The notes under the pieces: model-generated
Told to the model about the DNA's origin: nothing
The model's input: the letters and a program-made list of their open reading frames with translations, nothing else
Database searches by the model: none
NCBI GenBank assembly: GCA_949318235.1
Contig: OX439136.1
Coordinates: forward strand, 1,705,504 to 1,769,503
DNA length: 64,000 bases
Reading direction: 5' to 3'
Source: Ecdyonurus torrentis
Taxonomy: Eukaryota > Arthropoda > Insecta > Ephemeroptera > Heptageniidae
Shown here: positions 53,246-64,000 of the stretch, piece by piece
How positions within the stretch are numbered: the first letter of the stretch is position 1
Layout of the letters: each line of letters begins with the position of its first letter
Position numbers and translations under genes: made by a program

Positions 53246-54919
53246 AAGGATGCGCATGACAAGTGTAAAATATGCATCTTATGTATGCTACCTTTTTTTT
53301 TTTTTTTTTTTTTTGTGGTGTATAAAGGGAAGTCTACATTTAAGGCGCTAGTGTATATAGTGGCAACAATTTGAACTAATCCCTTCAGTAGAGAGAGAGA
53401 GAGAGAGAGAAAATATATATGTTATATAGGAAGGGAGAAAATTGAAGGGGGAAAAATATTTAGTGCTGGAAAGTAAAAGATAGTTTGTTTGCGGGAGATA
53501 TAGAGAGACTAACACTTTTTACTTTGCAAACATTTCTCAAATATTTGGTATCACAATATCAAGTGAAATAGTGAAGATGGAAATTTTAATATTTAAATTA
53601 AAATACATCAATAAATAATAAAAATATATGTACACGTGTACCGGCGAAATTTCATGTGCAAAAATTTGAATTGAATATTATTATAATAAAATTAAAAATA
53701 TTAGTTTTATTTAAAATTATCAATTGTTTTAAGTAAAGAAATACATAAAAAATAGTGCTTTTTAAAAAATATTATAAATTAAATAAAAAAGTGTTTTAAA
53801 AATTATATAAAGTTTCCGTACTATATATATAATTTTAATGGAGTTATTTAATATAATTATTATATTTTATTACATGAAGAGTTTCAGTATTAATTGTTAA
53901 ACGTAAGAAAGATGTTAATACCAAAACAGGTAAGTGTTTTTATTTTGTTATTTATATAATATACTGTCAAGTAAAATTTATTATTTTTTTATATGTGTAT
54001 AAAAGAATTAATATTTAAGATAATGGTTTTATGTTTATATAAAAAGTATGATGAATTATTATATGTCAATAGCGTGCTGCCATCATATTTTATTATATAA
54101 TATCATTTATACAGTATATGTGGCTAATAAAGGAACTATACGTAATTAAAAAAATGCATAATAATAATAATAAAAAAAAAAATCATAATAAAAAAAATTC
54201 AATTTGTAGCAGTTGACAAATTTCAAAAGTTATTTTGCAGTAAGTTTATTTCTAGTTCACATTGCTATAAAAAATTTATAGTATTTAGACCTTTTCTCTC
54301 TCTCTCCTTTTATATATAAAGTAATGCTTTTTTGGAGAAAAAAAAATCAATAAAACGCTAGACATAAAAGATATAAAAATTGGTTCATGTTTTTTTCTCT
54401 CTCTTTGAAGTTTTTTTTATATTTATATTTATGTAGAGAGAGAGAGAGAGAGAGAGTTAGTATATATATTATATAACGGCTGCCAAATAGGAATATATAC
54501 GAAGCCGCAATACAAGTTTGAACAAAGGGAATTAAGTCTATTTTACAGTGAATTAAAAACTTTTTACAGTGTAAGGTTTGCATGATAAATTTGTACTATG
54601 AGTTTTGAGATAATTTTATTACTTTGTGCATTTACTTTTGTATAGTACTGTATGAGGTATCAATTGTGTCTGTATAATTTTATCCTATTTTTATATCGTT
54701 TATATAATGAACAATTTTTTTTTTTTTTTTTTTTAATTGTCATCGTAAAAACTTATCTGTGACACACACAAATGGCGTGGACAAAAATCATGAACACAAA
54801 ATTCACTGACTTAGGGATCATTTTTTAATTCTGCACAAACAAAAAAGAAAATGTGAAATGTGAAAAAAAAAAGAACAAAAAAATATATACACGAAAAAAA
54901 AGTACCTAAAAAGTTACTG

Positions 54920-55128
54920 TTTAGGCGATATGTTTGTGCTGAAGAGTTACATCTATGTAACTGAACAATTGTACAATGTACGTTTTACGTGCACATGGAA
55001 ATAATAAATTAAGTAATTTATAATATGCTACGTACTGTATCATAGTATTGTAAATCATGCACGGAAAACCTGCATTGTTTAATTGTTCAGTTACACAGAT
55101 GTAACTCTTCAGTACAAACCATAATAAC
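54920..55128. repeat. Palindrome about 210 bp
   Basis: GTGCTGAAGAGTTACATCTA and GTAACTGAACAATTG are mirrored by CAATTGTTCAG-type sequence at 55079 and AGATGTAACTCTTCAGTAC. Confidence 0.7.
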
Positions 55129-55589
55129 TTGGTTGACAAAAGTTTAACTTGTTAGTATAAACGTTATTTCTTCAGTGGGAAATAGTTAGCTCTGCACATC
55201 TTAAAAAACTTTGTATATATCTAACAAATTTTTTATAAATAAGTCTAAATATCAACTCTTTAGGTAATTTTCCCGTGTGCAGTACTATAAATTAAACCAG
55301 CATTAATTAATTCAATTATTATGCTGTAATAATTTGTGCTTTATGAAACATACGTCTTGTTATATAGCATAAATTATGTAGAACAAATTATGTTGAAAAT
55401 ATAGCAGGTTGTTCTTCATGTACGTAACAATTTCTTTATAATATAACCTATATAATTATGTTTGACAATTTTGTTAAAAAATGAAGGTTCGAAGTATGCA
55501 AAGATTAAAACTTGCAAATTGTCAAACCGACTTGTTTTGCAGTTAAAGCCTAAGACTTTCTACTAAGCTTTACCATTTTACAAACAGAA

Positions 55590-55591
<2 letters not shown>

Positions 55592-55659
<68 letters not shown>
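55592..55659 (+). repeat. (GA)n microsatellite
   Basis: About 34 GA units. Confidence 0.95.
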
Positions 55660-55662
<3 letters not shown>

Positions 55663-55752
55663 TCGTTTTAATTAAAGTTGTAGCAAAAATATTTCTATCA
55701 ACTTAAAAAAATATTTCATAAAAAATATGTTATAAGAATTGAACTTATGTTA

Positions 55753-56095
55753 AGGCGGAAAATCAGCTACTGCGGAATTTGACTACATGCAAAGTTGTAA
55801 AGAAAGAAAAATCTAAAAAATTCATAGTGATATATCACTATTAAGAGTATTCAAAAATGTAAACAATTTTAGGGGGTCACCATGCTAGATTTTAAATTAT
55901 GATTTTTTGAAGTTTTAGTCCCATAAGAGCCCATGTTAATTTTAATTATTATTTTCACTTTTATCTGATGGTCGCGGGTTTTGAAAATGTTATCATAGGT
56001 AGCTGTTACTGTTAACTTTCAAATGTCATCATAAAGTTTGCAAGTTTTCTGTTTAGATTTTAAAATACATGCAATCTGAATACAAAACTTAATAA
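55753..56095 (+). mobile_element. MITE-like family P12, copy 3
   Basis: GGCGGAAAATCAGCTACTGC, AAGTTTTAGTCCCATAAGAG and TAGGTAGCTGTTACTGTTAA match the copy at 48340-48730. Confidence 0.75.
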
Positions 56096-56123
56096 AATAT
56101 CATATTCTTAATTATTATTATAA

Positions 56124-56126
<3 letters not shown>

Positions 56127-56184
<58 letters not shown>
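56127..56184 (+). repeat. (GA)n microsatellite
   Basis: About 29 GA units. Confidence 0.95.
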
Positions 56185-56188
<4 letters not shown>

Positions 56189-56535
56189 TCCGCACCGCAA
56201 GCGTATAAGAAAGATTTGGCAACAACAACAAAAAATTTCAAATAATTTTAAAATCATGACAAAAATTGCATGTTTTTGCTAGTACGTAGCTACATAATTA
56301 TTTTTTTGTTTTAATTTGAACAATTTAAAAAAAATATTAATTTTTATATTATTTAATGTAAAAACTATAGAAAACAATTTAATATTTACTGCTTTTATAA
56401 ATGTGCATGAAAATATAATAATTAATTTTCTTTATTAAAATTCTATACAATATTTTTTACATTCTTAAATTTTAAAGATTAAACATTATATTTTGAAGAG
56501 AGAAAAAAGTCATTTAAATGTTAATAAAAAATACA

Positions 56536-57034
56536 TTAAAGGCGTAGAACACGGTAAACAGATTTTTTTTTTAATATTATAAATCACCAATAACCAAGGC
56601 ATAGTTTTATCGGCCGGTTCAAAAAATATTGTCACTTTTATATATATAGATACATAATATATATTTTTTTTATTTCTATATACAATATAATATAATATGT
56701 AATTGTAATATATATTGTATATTAGAAGTTTCATGAAATAACCATATAATAATCTGATACTAGTATTGCTTTTTTTTTCGTCATGTTTAATATCTTAACA
56801 AACCTGAAAATCAACGTTGATTTGGCCACAGTCATTGATTTATAATTTATTTTATATTCACGAAATGGCAGATGCGGGTTTGTGACGTCACAGCTCACCT
56901 GTTTTCACACGCGTGGACTTGCAAGCTGTGACGTCACAAACCTGCAGAAGTCACTGCCTAATCAACGTTGATATTTAGCTATATATGTTAGGATATTAGA
57001 CATGATTTTTGTTCAAGGTGTTCTATGTCTTTAA
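56536..57034. mobile_element. Palindromic family P6, copy 3, left arm interrupted
   Basis: Left end TTAAAGGCGTAGAACACGG and right end CAAGGTGTTCTATGTCTTTA. The arm sequence resumes at about 56786 (AATATCTTAACAAACCTGAA). The interruption (about 56566-56785) is AT-rich, with ATAATATATAT-type sequence. Confidence 0.72.
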
Positions 57035-57502
57035 ATATATATTTCAGTATATAGTATTAAAATATTATCACAAAAGTTATTTTATTCCAGTGAATTACGT
57101 CAAAGTTCAAATTACCATAATTAAATATTATGCAAATCAACTACCATATTAACAAGTGGATTTAACATGTTAGCAAAACAAACAATATATTAAATAAAAA
57201 TATTAAACAATGCAAATTAAATTATAATAAATAAAATTTTCTCCCCCTATTTTCTTTTATATTAATTATTTGATATAGAAATGTTTTACTTAAAAAAATC
57301 ATATAAAGGAATATGGTTGATATGATGAATAAACTTGATGCTTTTTTATATAATTATTTTACTATGTATAAAATATATGTGTGTGTGTATGTATACTCGT
57401 TACCTCATTCAGAGAGAGAGAGAGGAAAACATGGTAAACATGAAGGGTTTTGTTGTCTTATTTTTCCGAGCGTATATAAGTATTTACATATAGGTATAGG
57501 GG

Positions 57503-57533
<31 letters not shown>

Positions 57534-58307
57534 GAGAGAGAGACTTACAAAGTTCAAATACCGCCGCAGCGCATGTTTTCCTTATTCAAAAAAAAGGTTA
57601 TATAACATGATAGTATGACTCTTCATCATTATATATTTTCAATATGGCTACCGTGCGCAGGTTTGTCCCCCCCCCCCCACCCCCCACCCCCTGGCCTCCC
57701 CTACAACACGCCAGACATGGGTACTATAGTAAACTATATACTACATAATATAGTATTATAGTACTCTCTCTCTCTCCCCTCTCTTAGCGTTTTATATTAT
57801 ACCTCTTCTTTTATGAATAAAAAAAAACTAAAAAAAAAACTTTTTTTTTTAGAATAATATTTTCATGTGAAATGATTGTATTCGTATTTAAAACACGCAT
57901 TTAATTTTTTTGATTATATACTGTATATACAAATTTTAAGTAATTGCATTAAAAAAATTATGTATTATACAAATATTTTTAATGCAAGTACTTAAAATTT
58001 GTGATAACGTAAATATTTTTTACGTGTTTATCAACAAGACAAATAATTATAAAATTGCTAACTTTGTGTCCAGATCAAAGTTAAAATCTATTGCAATGGT
58101 TGCTCAGCTCGCGGGGAAAGCTAAAAATGTCCCCCCTAATTTAACATTACGCTTATGGAGAAAAAAATACGATTTTTGAGAAAACTACTGCATGCACTGA
58201 TTCTGGAGATTTTTAACTGACGAATACATTTATGTGTCTTGTAAGACGTTTAGCAAATTTGTAACGTTTTGTTTTTTAAACCGATAATTTCGATTGGATA
58301 TATATAT

Positions 58308-58620
58308 TATAGAGTGGTTTCATCCATATGTTAAAGTCGACGTCATAAGTGAGTACTAAATAACATTGGCCGGTATAGGAAAATAGCTCATTTTGCCAGT
58401 TTAAAAATACTTCGCAATATTTTTGAGAGCATTGATGCTGTTAACAGGTTGAATTAGTACCTCAAGTATGTGAGAAAAATAATAATGACCAAAAAATAGC
58501 TAATTTTCCAAAGAAAATAATCAAAAACTAGGTTTGTCCTATGCTGAGCAATGTTATTCATTGCTCAAGAAGAGCATCGAAAACTTCGAAAAGCACTCAG
58601 AATGATGTCATGCGTACACG

Positions 58621-58628
<8 letters not shown>
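58308..58628 (+). mobile_element. MITE family P10, intact copy
   Basis: From TATAGAGTGGTTTCATCC to the CATGCGTACACGCTATATA end. The shared short TATAG-N-GTG termini and TA-rich flanks suggest insertion at TA. Internal GTCGACGTCATAAGTGAGTA and TATGCTGAGCAATGTTATTC are kept in all copies. A (TA)n run follows (58622-58678). Confidence 0.8.

Positions 58629-58678
<50 letters not shown>
58622..58678 (+). repeat. (TA)n microsatellite
   Basis: About 28 TA units, grown at the terminal TA of the P10 element. Confidence 0.93.
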
Positions 58679-58681
<3 letters not shown>

Positions 58682-59037
58682 TATATAGAGTATATACTAA
58701 TATAACAACACTACTACAGTATATTAAGTATATTAATTGACGGGTGTTACCGCTGCAATGTTGAAAAATGCTTTAAAATTTTATTAACTTAAAACACGTA
58801 CGTAAAATGTTGTCTAATATCCCTCATTTAAAATGTTCCGGCCTCAATGCAGTATAGTCTTTTTAAGAACAAGGATACAAAAAAAAAAAAAAGGTTTCAC
58901 AATGCTAAAAAACAGTAATTAATTAATTAAGAATTTCTTATTGTTCCCCGCGCCAGTGATTATCTAAATATTGATGATTCTCAATAATTTTTGCCTATAT
59001 CTTTAATTTTCAAAGTTGACACCATCAATTTTAAATT

Positions 59038-59332
59038 TTTATAGAGTGTGATGCATACATGTGAAAGTCAACGCTATATTGGATCACTCAAAATCTAAAA
59101 ATTTTAAGCAATATTTTTGAGAGCATTGATGTTATTAAATATATTAATAGTTTGAATTAGTATCTCAAGTATGCGAGAAAAATAATAATAACCAAAAAAT
59201 AAAGGATTTTCCATTTAAAAAAATAGACAACAACTATATAAGTTTGTCCTATGCTGAGCAATGTTGTTCATTACTCCAGTATGGCCTCCAAGCGCATTCA
59301 GCATGACGTCATGCGGGTACACCCTATACTTA
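59038..59332 (+). mobile_element. MITE family P10, diverged copy
   Basis: TATAGAGTGTGATGCATAC at the start, AGCAATATTTTTGAGAGCAT inside, and GACGTCATGCGGGTACACCC at the end. Confidence 0.72.
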
Positions 59333-59689
59333 GTTAGAAACAATTAAGTTACATAATCTAAATTAAAATGTAATTAGATTATTCAACGTTTAAATTGTCC
59401 TCGTTAATTTCATACGCATGTTCTTGTACACTGCCTACTATAAATTATATTCAAATTAATTTTCCCGCTAGGCTCACACATGCAGTAAAATATATAATGT
59501 ACGTACATTGTTTCCAAAGTACACCAGAATGTTAGGAATGTTATTTAACAAGGGAAGTTTTACGCACCGTACTTATATATACCATTGTTCAACTGAACAC
59601 TATATATATATATATATAATTAATTATAAAATATGTATGTTCTTATTATATTATCTGCTATGTGCTACTTTTATTTAGCATAACTCAGT

Positions 59690-59910
59690 ATAATTAAGGC
59701 AGAGGATCCACGAAAGAATAAATTACGTAATTTATGCTGTATTTATGCCAATATAGCATAAATTATGCTAAATTATAATAACATAAATAATTATGCTATA
59801 CAATACAATATTTATGCTATGTAACATAGTTATTATGCAGTATAGCATAAATTATGCTGTTTTGAACAAATTGTGCTGAAAATGAGCTAGCATAATTATT
59901 ATGTAAAAAT
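59690..59910. repeat. AGCATAAATTATGCT-rich repeat
   Basis: Repeated short palindromes (TATAGCATAAATTATGCT, ATAATTATGCTATAC) and the tail GAACAAATTGTGCTGAAAAT, shared with 11258-11325 and 41735-41900. Confidence 0.6.
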
Positions 59911-60085
59911 CTAAATGATATTAGAAATAGCTGAACTAACGATATTTTTTACTATATAACAATAGTAATTTCTAATATAAATAATATGAAGTCACAATAC
60001 GATTATGTAAGTTTTTTTTTCCTTATGTTTATTATTTCAACCGTATAAAGGACATTTTATTTTCAAAACAAAAGGTTGCCGACAA

Positions 60086-60205
<120 letters not shown>

Positions 60206-60477
60206 TTTATTTACATATGGTAAATTTGTAATTACATTATTTATTCAGTGATGCAAATTTTCTAACTCTTGACGAATTTAAGAGAAAAAAAACATGAACA
60301 AAAATAAATAAATAAAAATATAAGCTTCTATTTAGTAACCTTTATTTAATTCCACATTCTTAACAATTTTGTTACGACGCAATTTCACACAATAGTAATA
60401 AAAAGTATAATGCTGCGCCAAATAGCAAAATATATTCCTGACAACAAAATATAAAACAAAACTGTATATAAGACCGC

Positions 60478-60705
60478 ATGTTTTATATACAATGGAGGTT
60501 ATCGGTTAAAAAAAATGCTCAAAAATGTATATGTCTTAAAACACGTAAAAGTATGTCTAGTATTTCTCATTTAAATTTCTCGGAAATCGGTGGAGTGCTT
60601 TTCTCAAAAATCGCAAAAAACTTGTTTTTCCCCATAAGCGTAATGTTAAATTAAGGGGCTTTCCCCGCGGCTCCCCGCGCGCTAAACTGACAACATCCAT
60701 TGTAA
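60478..60705 (-). mobile_element. MITE-like family P11, inverted copy
   Basis: CAATGGAGGTTATCGGTTAA, AAGTATGTCTAGTATTTCTC and GCGTAATGTTAAATTA are the reverse complement of 38225-38480. Confidence 0.72.
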
Positions 60706-61020
60706 CTTACTGTACTGTAATGATAAACAATTGGGTTAAATTGAGAGGTTATACGCCTGACTTCGCCTAATAAAAGCCGTTAATTATTATTATTAACATA
60801 ATAGTGTTGTTCGCGCAGACATGGCCAGCGCTCTTTCAAACTGAGCTCACAAAATTGTAATCGTAATTGTAATCGTGCTTCGTGCTCACACTCGGGAATA
60901 TTTGTGAAAATGAGCTCTAATATGGCGCTCATGTAAATCCGGAAATAAGTAAAAATTACCTTCAAAAAGTAACGTTAAAGTTATCGCTATGCTAACGTCA
61001 GTTTTTGTTAATCTATAATT

Positions 61021-61324
61021 ATAGGATGGTTTCATCCATGAAGTCGACGTCATAAGTGAGTACTAAATAACATTGGCCGGTATAGGAAAATGGCACATTT
61101 TGCCAGTTTAAAAATACTTCGCGATTTTTTGAGAGCATTGATGCTGTTAACAGGTTTAATTAGTACCTCAAGTATGCAAGAAAAATAGTAATGACCAAAA
61201 AATAGCTAATTTTGCATATAAAATAGCCAAAAACTACGTTTCTCTTATGCTGAGCAATGTTATTCATTGCTCAAGAAGAGCATCGAAAAGCACTCACAAT
61301 GACGTCATGCGTACACACTCTATA
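61021..61324 (+). mobile_element. MITE family P10, intact copy
   Basis: TATAGGATGGTTTCATCC start and CATGCGTACACACTCTATA end. The inner blocks match 58308-58628. Confidence 0.8.
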
Positions 61325-62139
61325 TAACGCTACTTTGTTTGCAACGTTGTTAATCTATATATATTATAGAAATAACCAGGTAACGTTGTGGTTAACTTAA
61401 CGTTAACCAATTATGGTAAACGACAACAAGACTGCAAAATATTTATGATAATAAAGTATATATTATCATGATAATATTAAATGCTATAATTATGAACTAT
61501 GTACTATGTATATACTATATATAGTTAATATAATATTACTATAATATAGTATACTATATTATAGTAATAAAGGTTACAACGCTTACAAAATATAAACGTT
61601 ACTGATTTTTTTTTTAACTACAATATTTTTGTAACAAATGTAAGGTAAGGTATGTACATAAAATGAACAATAAAATTACAAAAATCGTTGAAAAAATTTA
61701 TATATATTACAATGTAATATTATCATAAAAAATTTCAAAGAAAAATTTGTGATATTATGTATAAAAAAAAGTTGAATAGCGAAGTTTATTTTGCATTCTT
61801 TGCAAGAAGTTGCCAACATAAAATTGTGTTCTCTAACATTTTGTTGGCTTCTTTTCTTTAAGCAAGCGTCAACGTTACGAGCGATGATAAAAAATAAAAG
61901 TTATTCTACATTTTTCAATTGTATTTTATATATAACTATAACACAATACATAAAATGGTGTCTTGTCTTGTATAGCTTTTGTTGTATATGAAAACCCGAG
62001 GAGACGACAAGAAATATTTAATATTTTTTATAATTGAATTAATATAAAAAACATTGTAATTAAAATTTTATATATGAGATTTAAATATGATTTCATTTTT
62101 ATAAAGTTTTTCTGAGGTTTTGTTTTCAAATTTGCATTA

Positions 62140-62440
62140 TTGCTAAAAGGAATAGACCAGAGAAAAACATAAGCATTTACATCACAAAACACTTGATGGG
62201 ACCGTACATATAAATAACATTAGTTTGTCTCAAAGCCCAACTGTAGCTCCGAAAATGATCAGAAAATTTGATTTATGTAACCCGCACAACATTTTCATAC
62301 TAATTTTTGATGGTTCTGACGTCATAAACATGAATTTTCACGCAAATGGCATACTTTACAGTATTTTCACGCTCTCTCGTGGGGCTACATTAACATTCTC
62401 GTATAAATTGTTCTCAGTTTTGGCTTTAAACACTCATAAC
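62140..62440 (+). mobile_element. MITE-like family P9, copy 3
   Basis: ACAAAACACTTGATGGGACC, GTAACCCGCACAACATTTTC, GACGTCATAAACATGAATTT and CTCTCGTGGGGCTACATTAA. Confidence 0.78.
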
Positions 62441-62474
62441 TACATAGAATGTGAGCTTTAATTGACATTGACGT

Positions 62475-62840
62475 ACCGAGCTGGTATGGCCGAGTGGTGA
62501 AGGCAGCTGACTCGTAACTCTGTACTCCTCACCGAGTATAGGTTCGAGCCACTGCTAGGTGCGTACGTGAAGTGTGAGAGCACAACATGTTGCACGATGC
62601 ATGTTTACATGTATTCCATGACGACGCACAGCATTCGTGGATGTGCATGATTGATCTGATTGCACCGACCAGCCTGCCTAGATGTTTCCACGGTTTCTAT
62701 AGGCTGTCATGGCGAGTGCCGGGCTGTGTATTAGGCTATTGTCGGCCCGTGTGCATATTGCAGCTGTCGATAAGACAATGTCTGGACGAGACTTTGGAGA
62801 AGCTGTCGCACGAGAGCACAATTTAACCAAATAATAAAAA
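62475..62840 (+). mobile_element. tRNA-derived SINE (tRNA-Ser/Leu-like head)
   Basis: The head is at 62475-62560. An acceptor-like ACCGAGC pairs with GCTAGGT (six of seven bases). The A box is TGGCCGAGTGGT and the B box GGTTCGAGCC. There is a long variable arm TACTC/GAGTA, as in class II tRNAs. The T stem does not pair and the anticodon stem is poor, so it is not a functional tRNA. A GC-richer unrelated body to about 62825 and an A-rich end (AATAATAAAAA) follow. This organisation fits a SINE. No second copy is seen in the window. Confidence 0.75.
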
Positions 62841-62887
62841 TGACAAAACAAATTGATTTAGATATATGCATAATTAAAACTATAATC

Positions 62888-62888
<1 letters not shown>

Positions 62889-62937
<49 letters not shown>
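62889..62937 (+). repeat. Poly-T tract
   Basis: About 49 T in a row. Confidence 0.9.
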
Positions 62938-62938
<1 letters not shown>

Positions 62939-63243
62939 GTGTATAGACTAATATTTTGATGTTAAGAAATGAACTTTCAAAATTGCAGACATATTTTTTA
63001 ACCATTGGATATATTTCAATTGTGAGAACCCGACTACTGATATTTTATTTTACCGCAAAAACTTTATTTGTCATAGAGCCAAAGAAAAAAAAACTTTTCT
63101 TTCTACGCGATCTATAAAAAAACAATAAATAAAATTATTTTGGCTGCTTTAAAAAGAATAAAAAAAAGAGAAAGAAAACATAAAATAAAATATGAAAATG
63201 TAGAAATTTATATGTGGCTATTATAATAAATTCGAATTCAATT

Positions 63244-63281
<38 letters not shown>

Positions 63282-63472
63282 TAACACTCCGCTTGATAAA
63301 TATATAAAAAATGATCGCATATATTATTATATTATGTGTAACATTTCATGGTATTTTGTAATTTTAGAAGAACAGAAAAAACTTAACTTTTTTTACTGTC
63401 GCTAAACACGTCAAAGATTTATTTACAGTTTTGAGGCTCAATGTCTTAGTTTTTGTTACAAATAACGGCGCA

Positions 63473-63716
<244 letters not shown>

Positions 63717-64000
63717 TTAATATATTTGTAGATTAAAATATTTCTATAATTACAAAAAATTGTCAAATGAGGAAATAAAAATACAAAAATTTCTTTATGA
63801 TAAAATTCTGTTGTTTAAAAGTTCAGTTGAATTGTTTTGTCAATAACAAATATGTAAATATCTAACATAACATCAATGTTTCAGTTGTAATTATATTTAA
63901 AATGTAACAATATATTAATGTTAAAATTGTCTTAGAATATCTATATGTTGTTTTTATTATGTATACTGCGTGGTGTGTATATTACATTCCCGTATGGACT

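Noticed and set aside
60780..60965. 61-codon minus-strand frame
   Set aside because: No homology recognised and no splice or start context; kept only as a possible promoter-like patch.

Overview
This window is AT-rich animal nuclear DNA. Two multi-exon genes with GT-AG introns are recognisable, both on the + strand, and both are families shared by animals. The sequence does not identify the species. Intron style and repeat content fit a non-vertebrate metazoan; an early-branching marine lineage is only a guess. There are no operons, and bacterial-type features are absent.

Gene 1 (about 1,203-32,261, 5' end outside the window) is a SCAF4/SCAF8-type SR-related RNA polymerase II CTD-associated factor. 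Eleven exons join in one continuous reading frame, giving 1,202 complete codons plus stop. In order they encode an RS/RE-rich segment, one RRM, a conserved post-RRM segment, long Pro/Gly/Met-rich low-complexity regions, and a novel-looking C-terminus built from about a dozen 12-residue ERED(F/V)MEREPM(I/M) repeats. The N-terminal CTD-interacting domain expected for the family should lie upstream of base 1. Gene 2 (39,036-49,875, apparently complete) encodes a TMCO4/DUF726 protein: ten exons, 846 codons, a Gly/Ala-rich membrane region, a GFSLGAR nucleophile motif, and an unusual 326-residue C-terminal tail with degenerate GQSxxxD repeats. Its third exon sits in a tandem triplication, and one extra copy could be spliced in frame.

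The introns and the two intergenic stretches (about 32.5-38.9 kb and 50.1-64 kb) are packed with palindromic or foldback MITE-like families. Many occur two to four times, often nested inside each other. Larger foldbacks with 0.4-1.1 kb arms lie at 2.4-5.5, 20.2-21.6 and 25.8-27.2 kb. Other mobile DNA includes a 5S rRNA-derived SINE, a tRNA-derived SINE, a decayed non-LTR retrotransposon fragment, and an 878-bp element with exact 14-bp target duplications. That last element carries a textbook hammerhead ribozyme on the minus strand. Microsatellites (TA, GA/CT, CA, CTGT) and long homopolymers are abundant.

The strongest items for follow-up are the hammerhead element, the in-frame exon duplication in the TMCO4 gene, the two repeat-built C-terminal tails, and the nested insertion stack at 20.0-22.3 kb.
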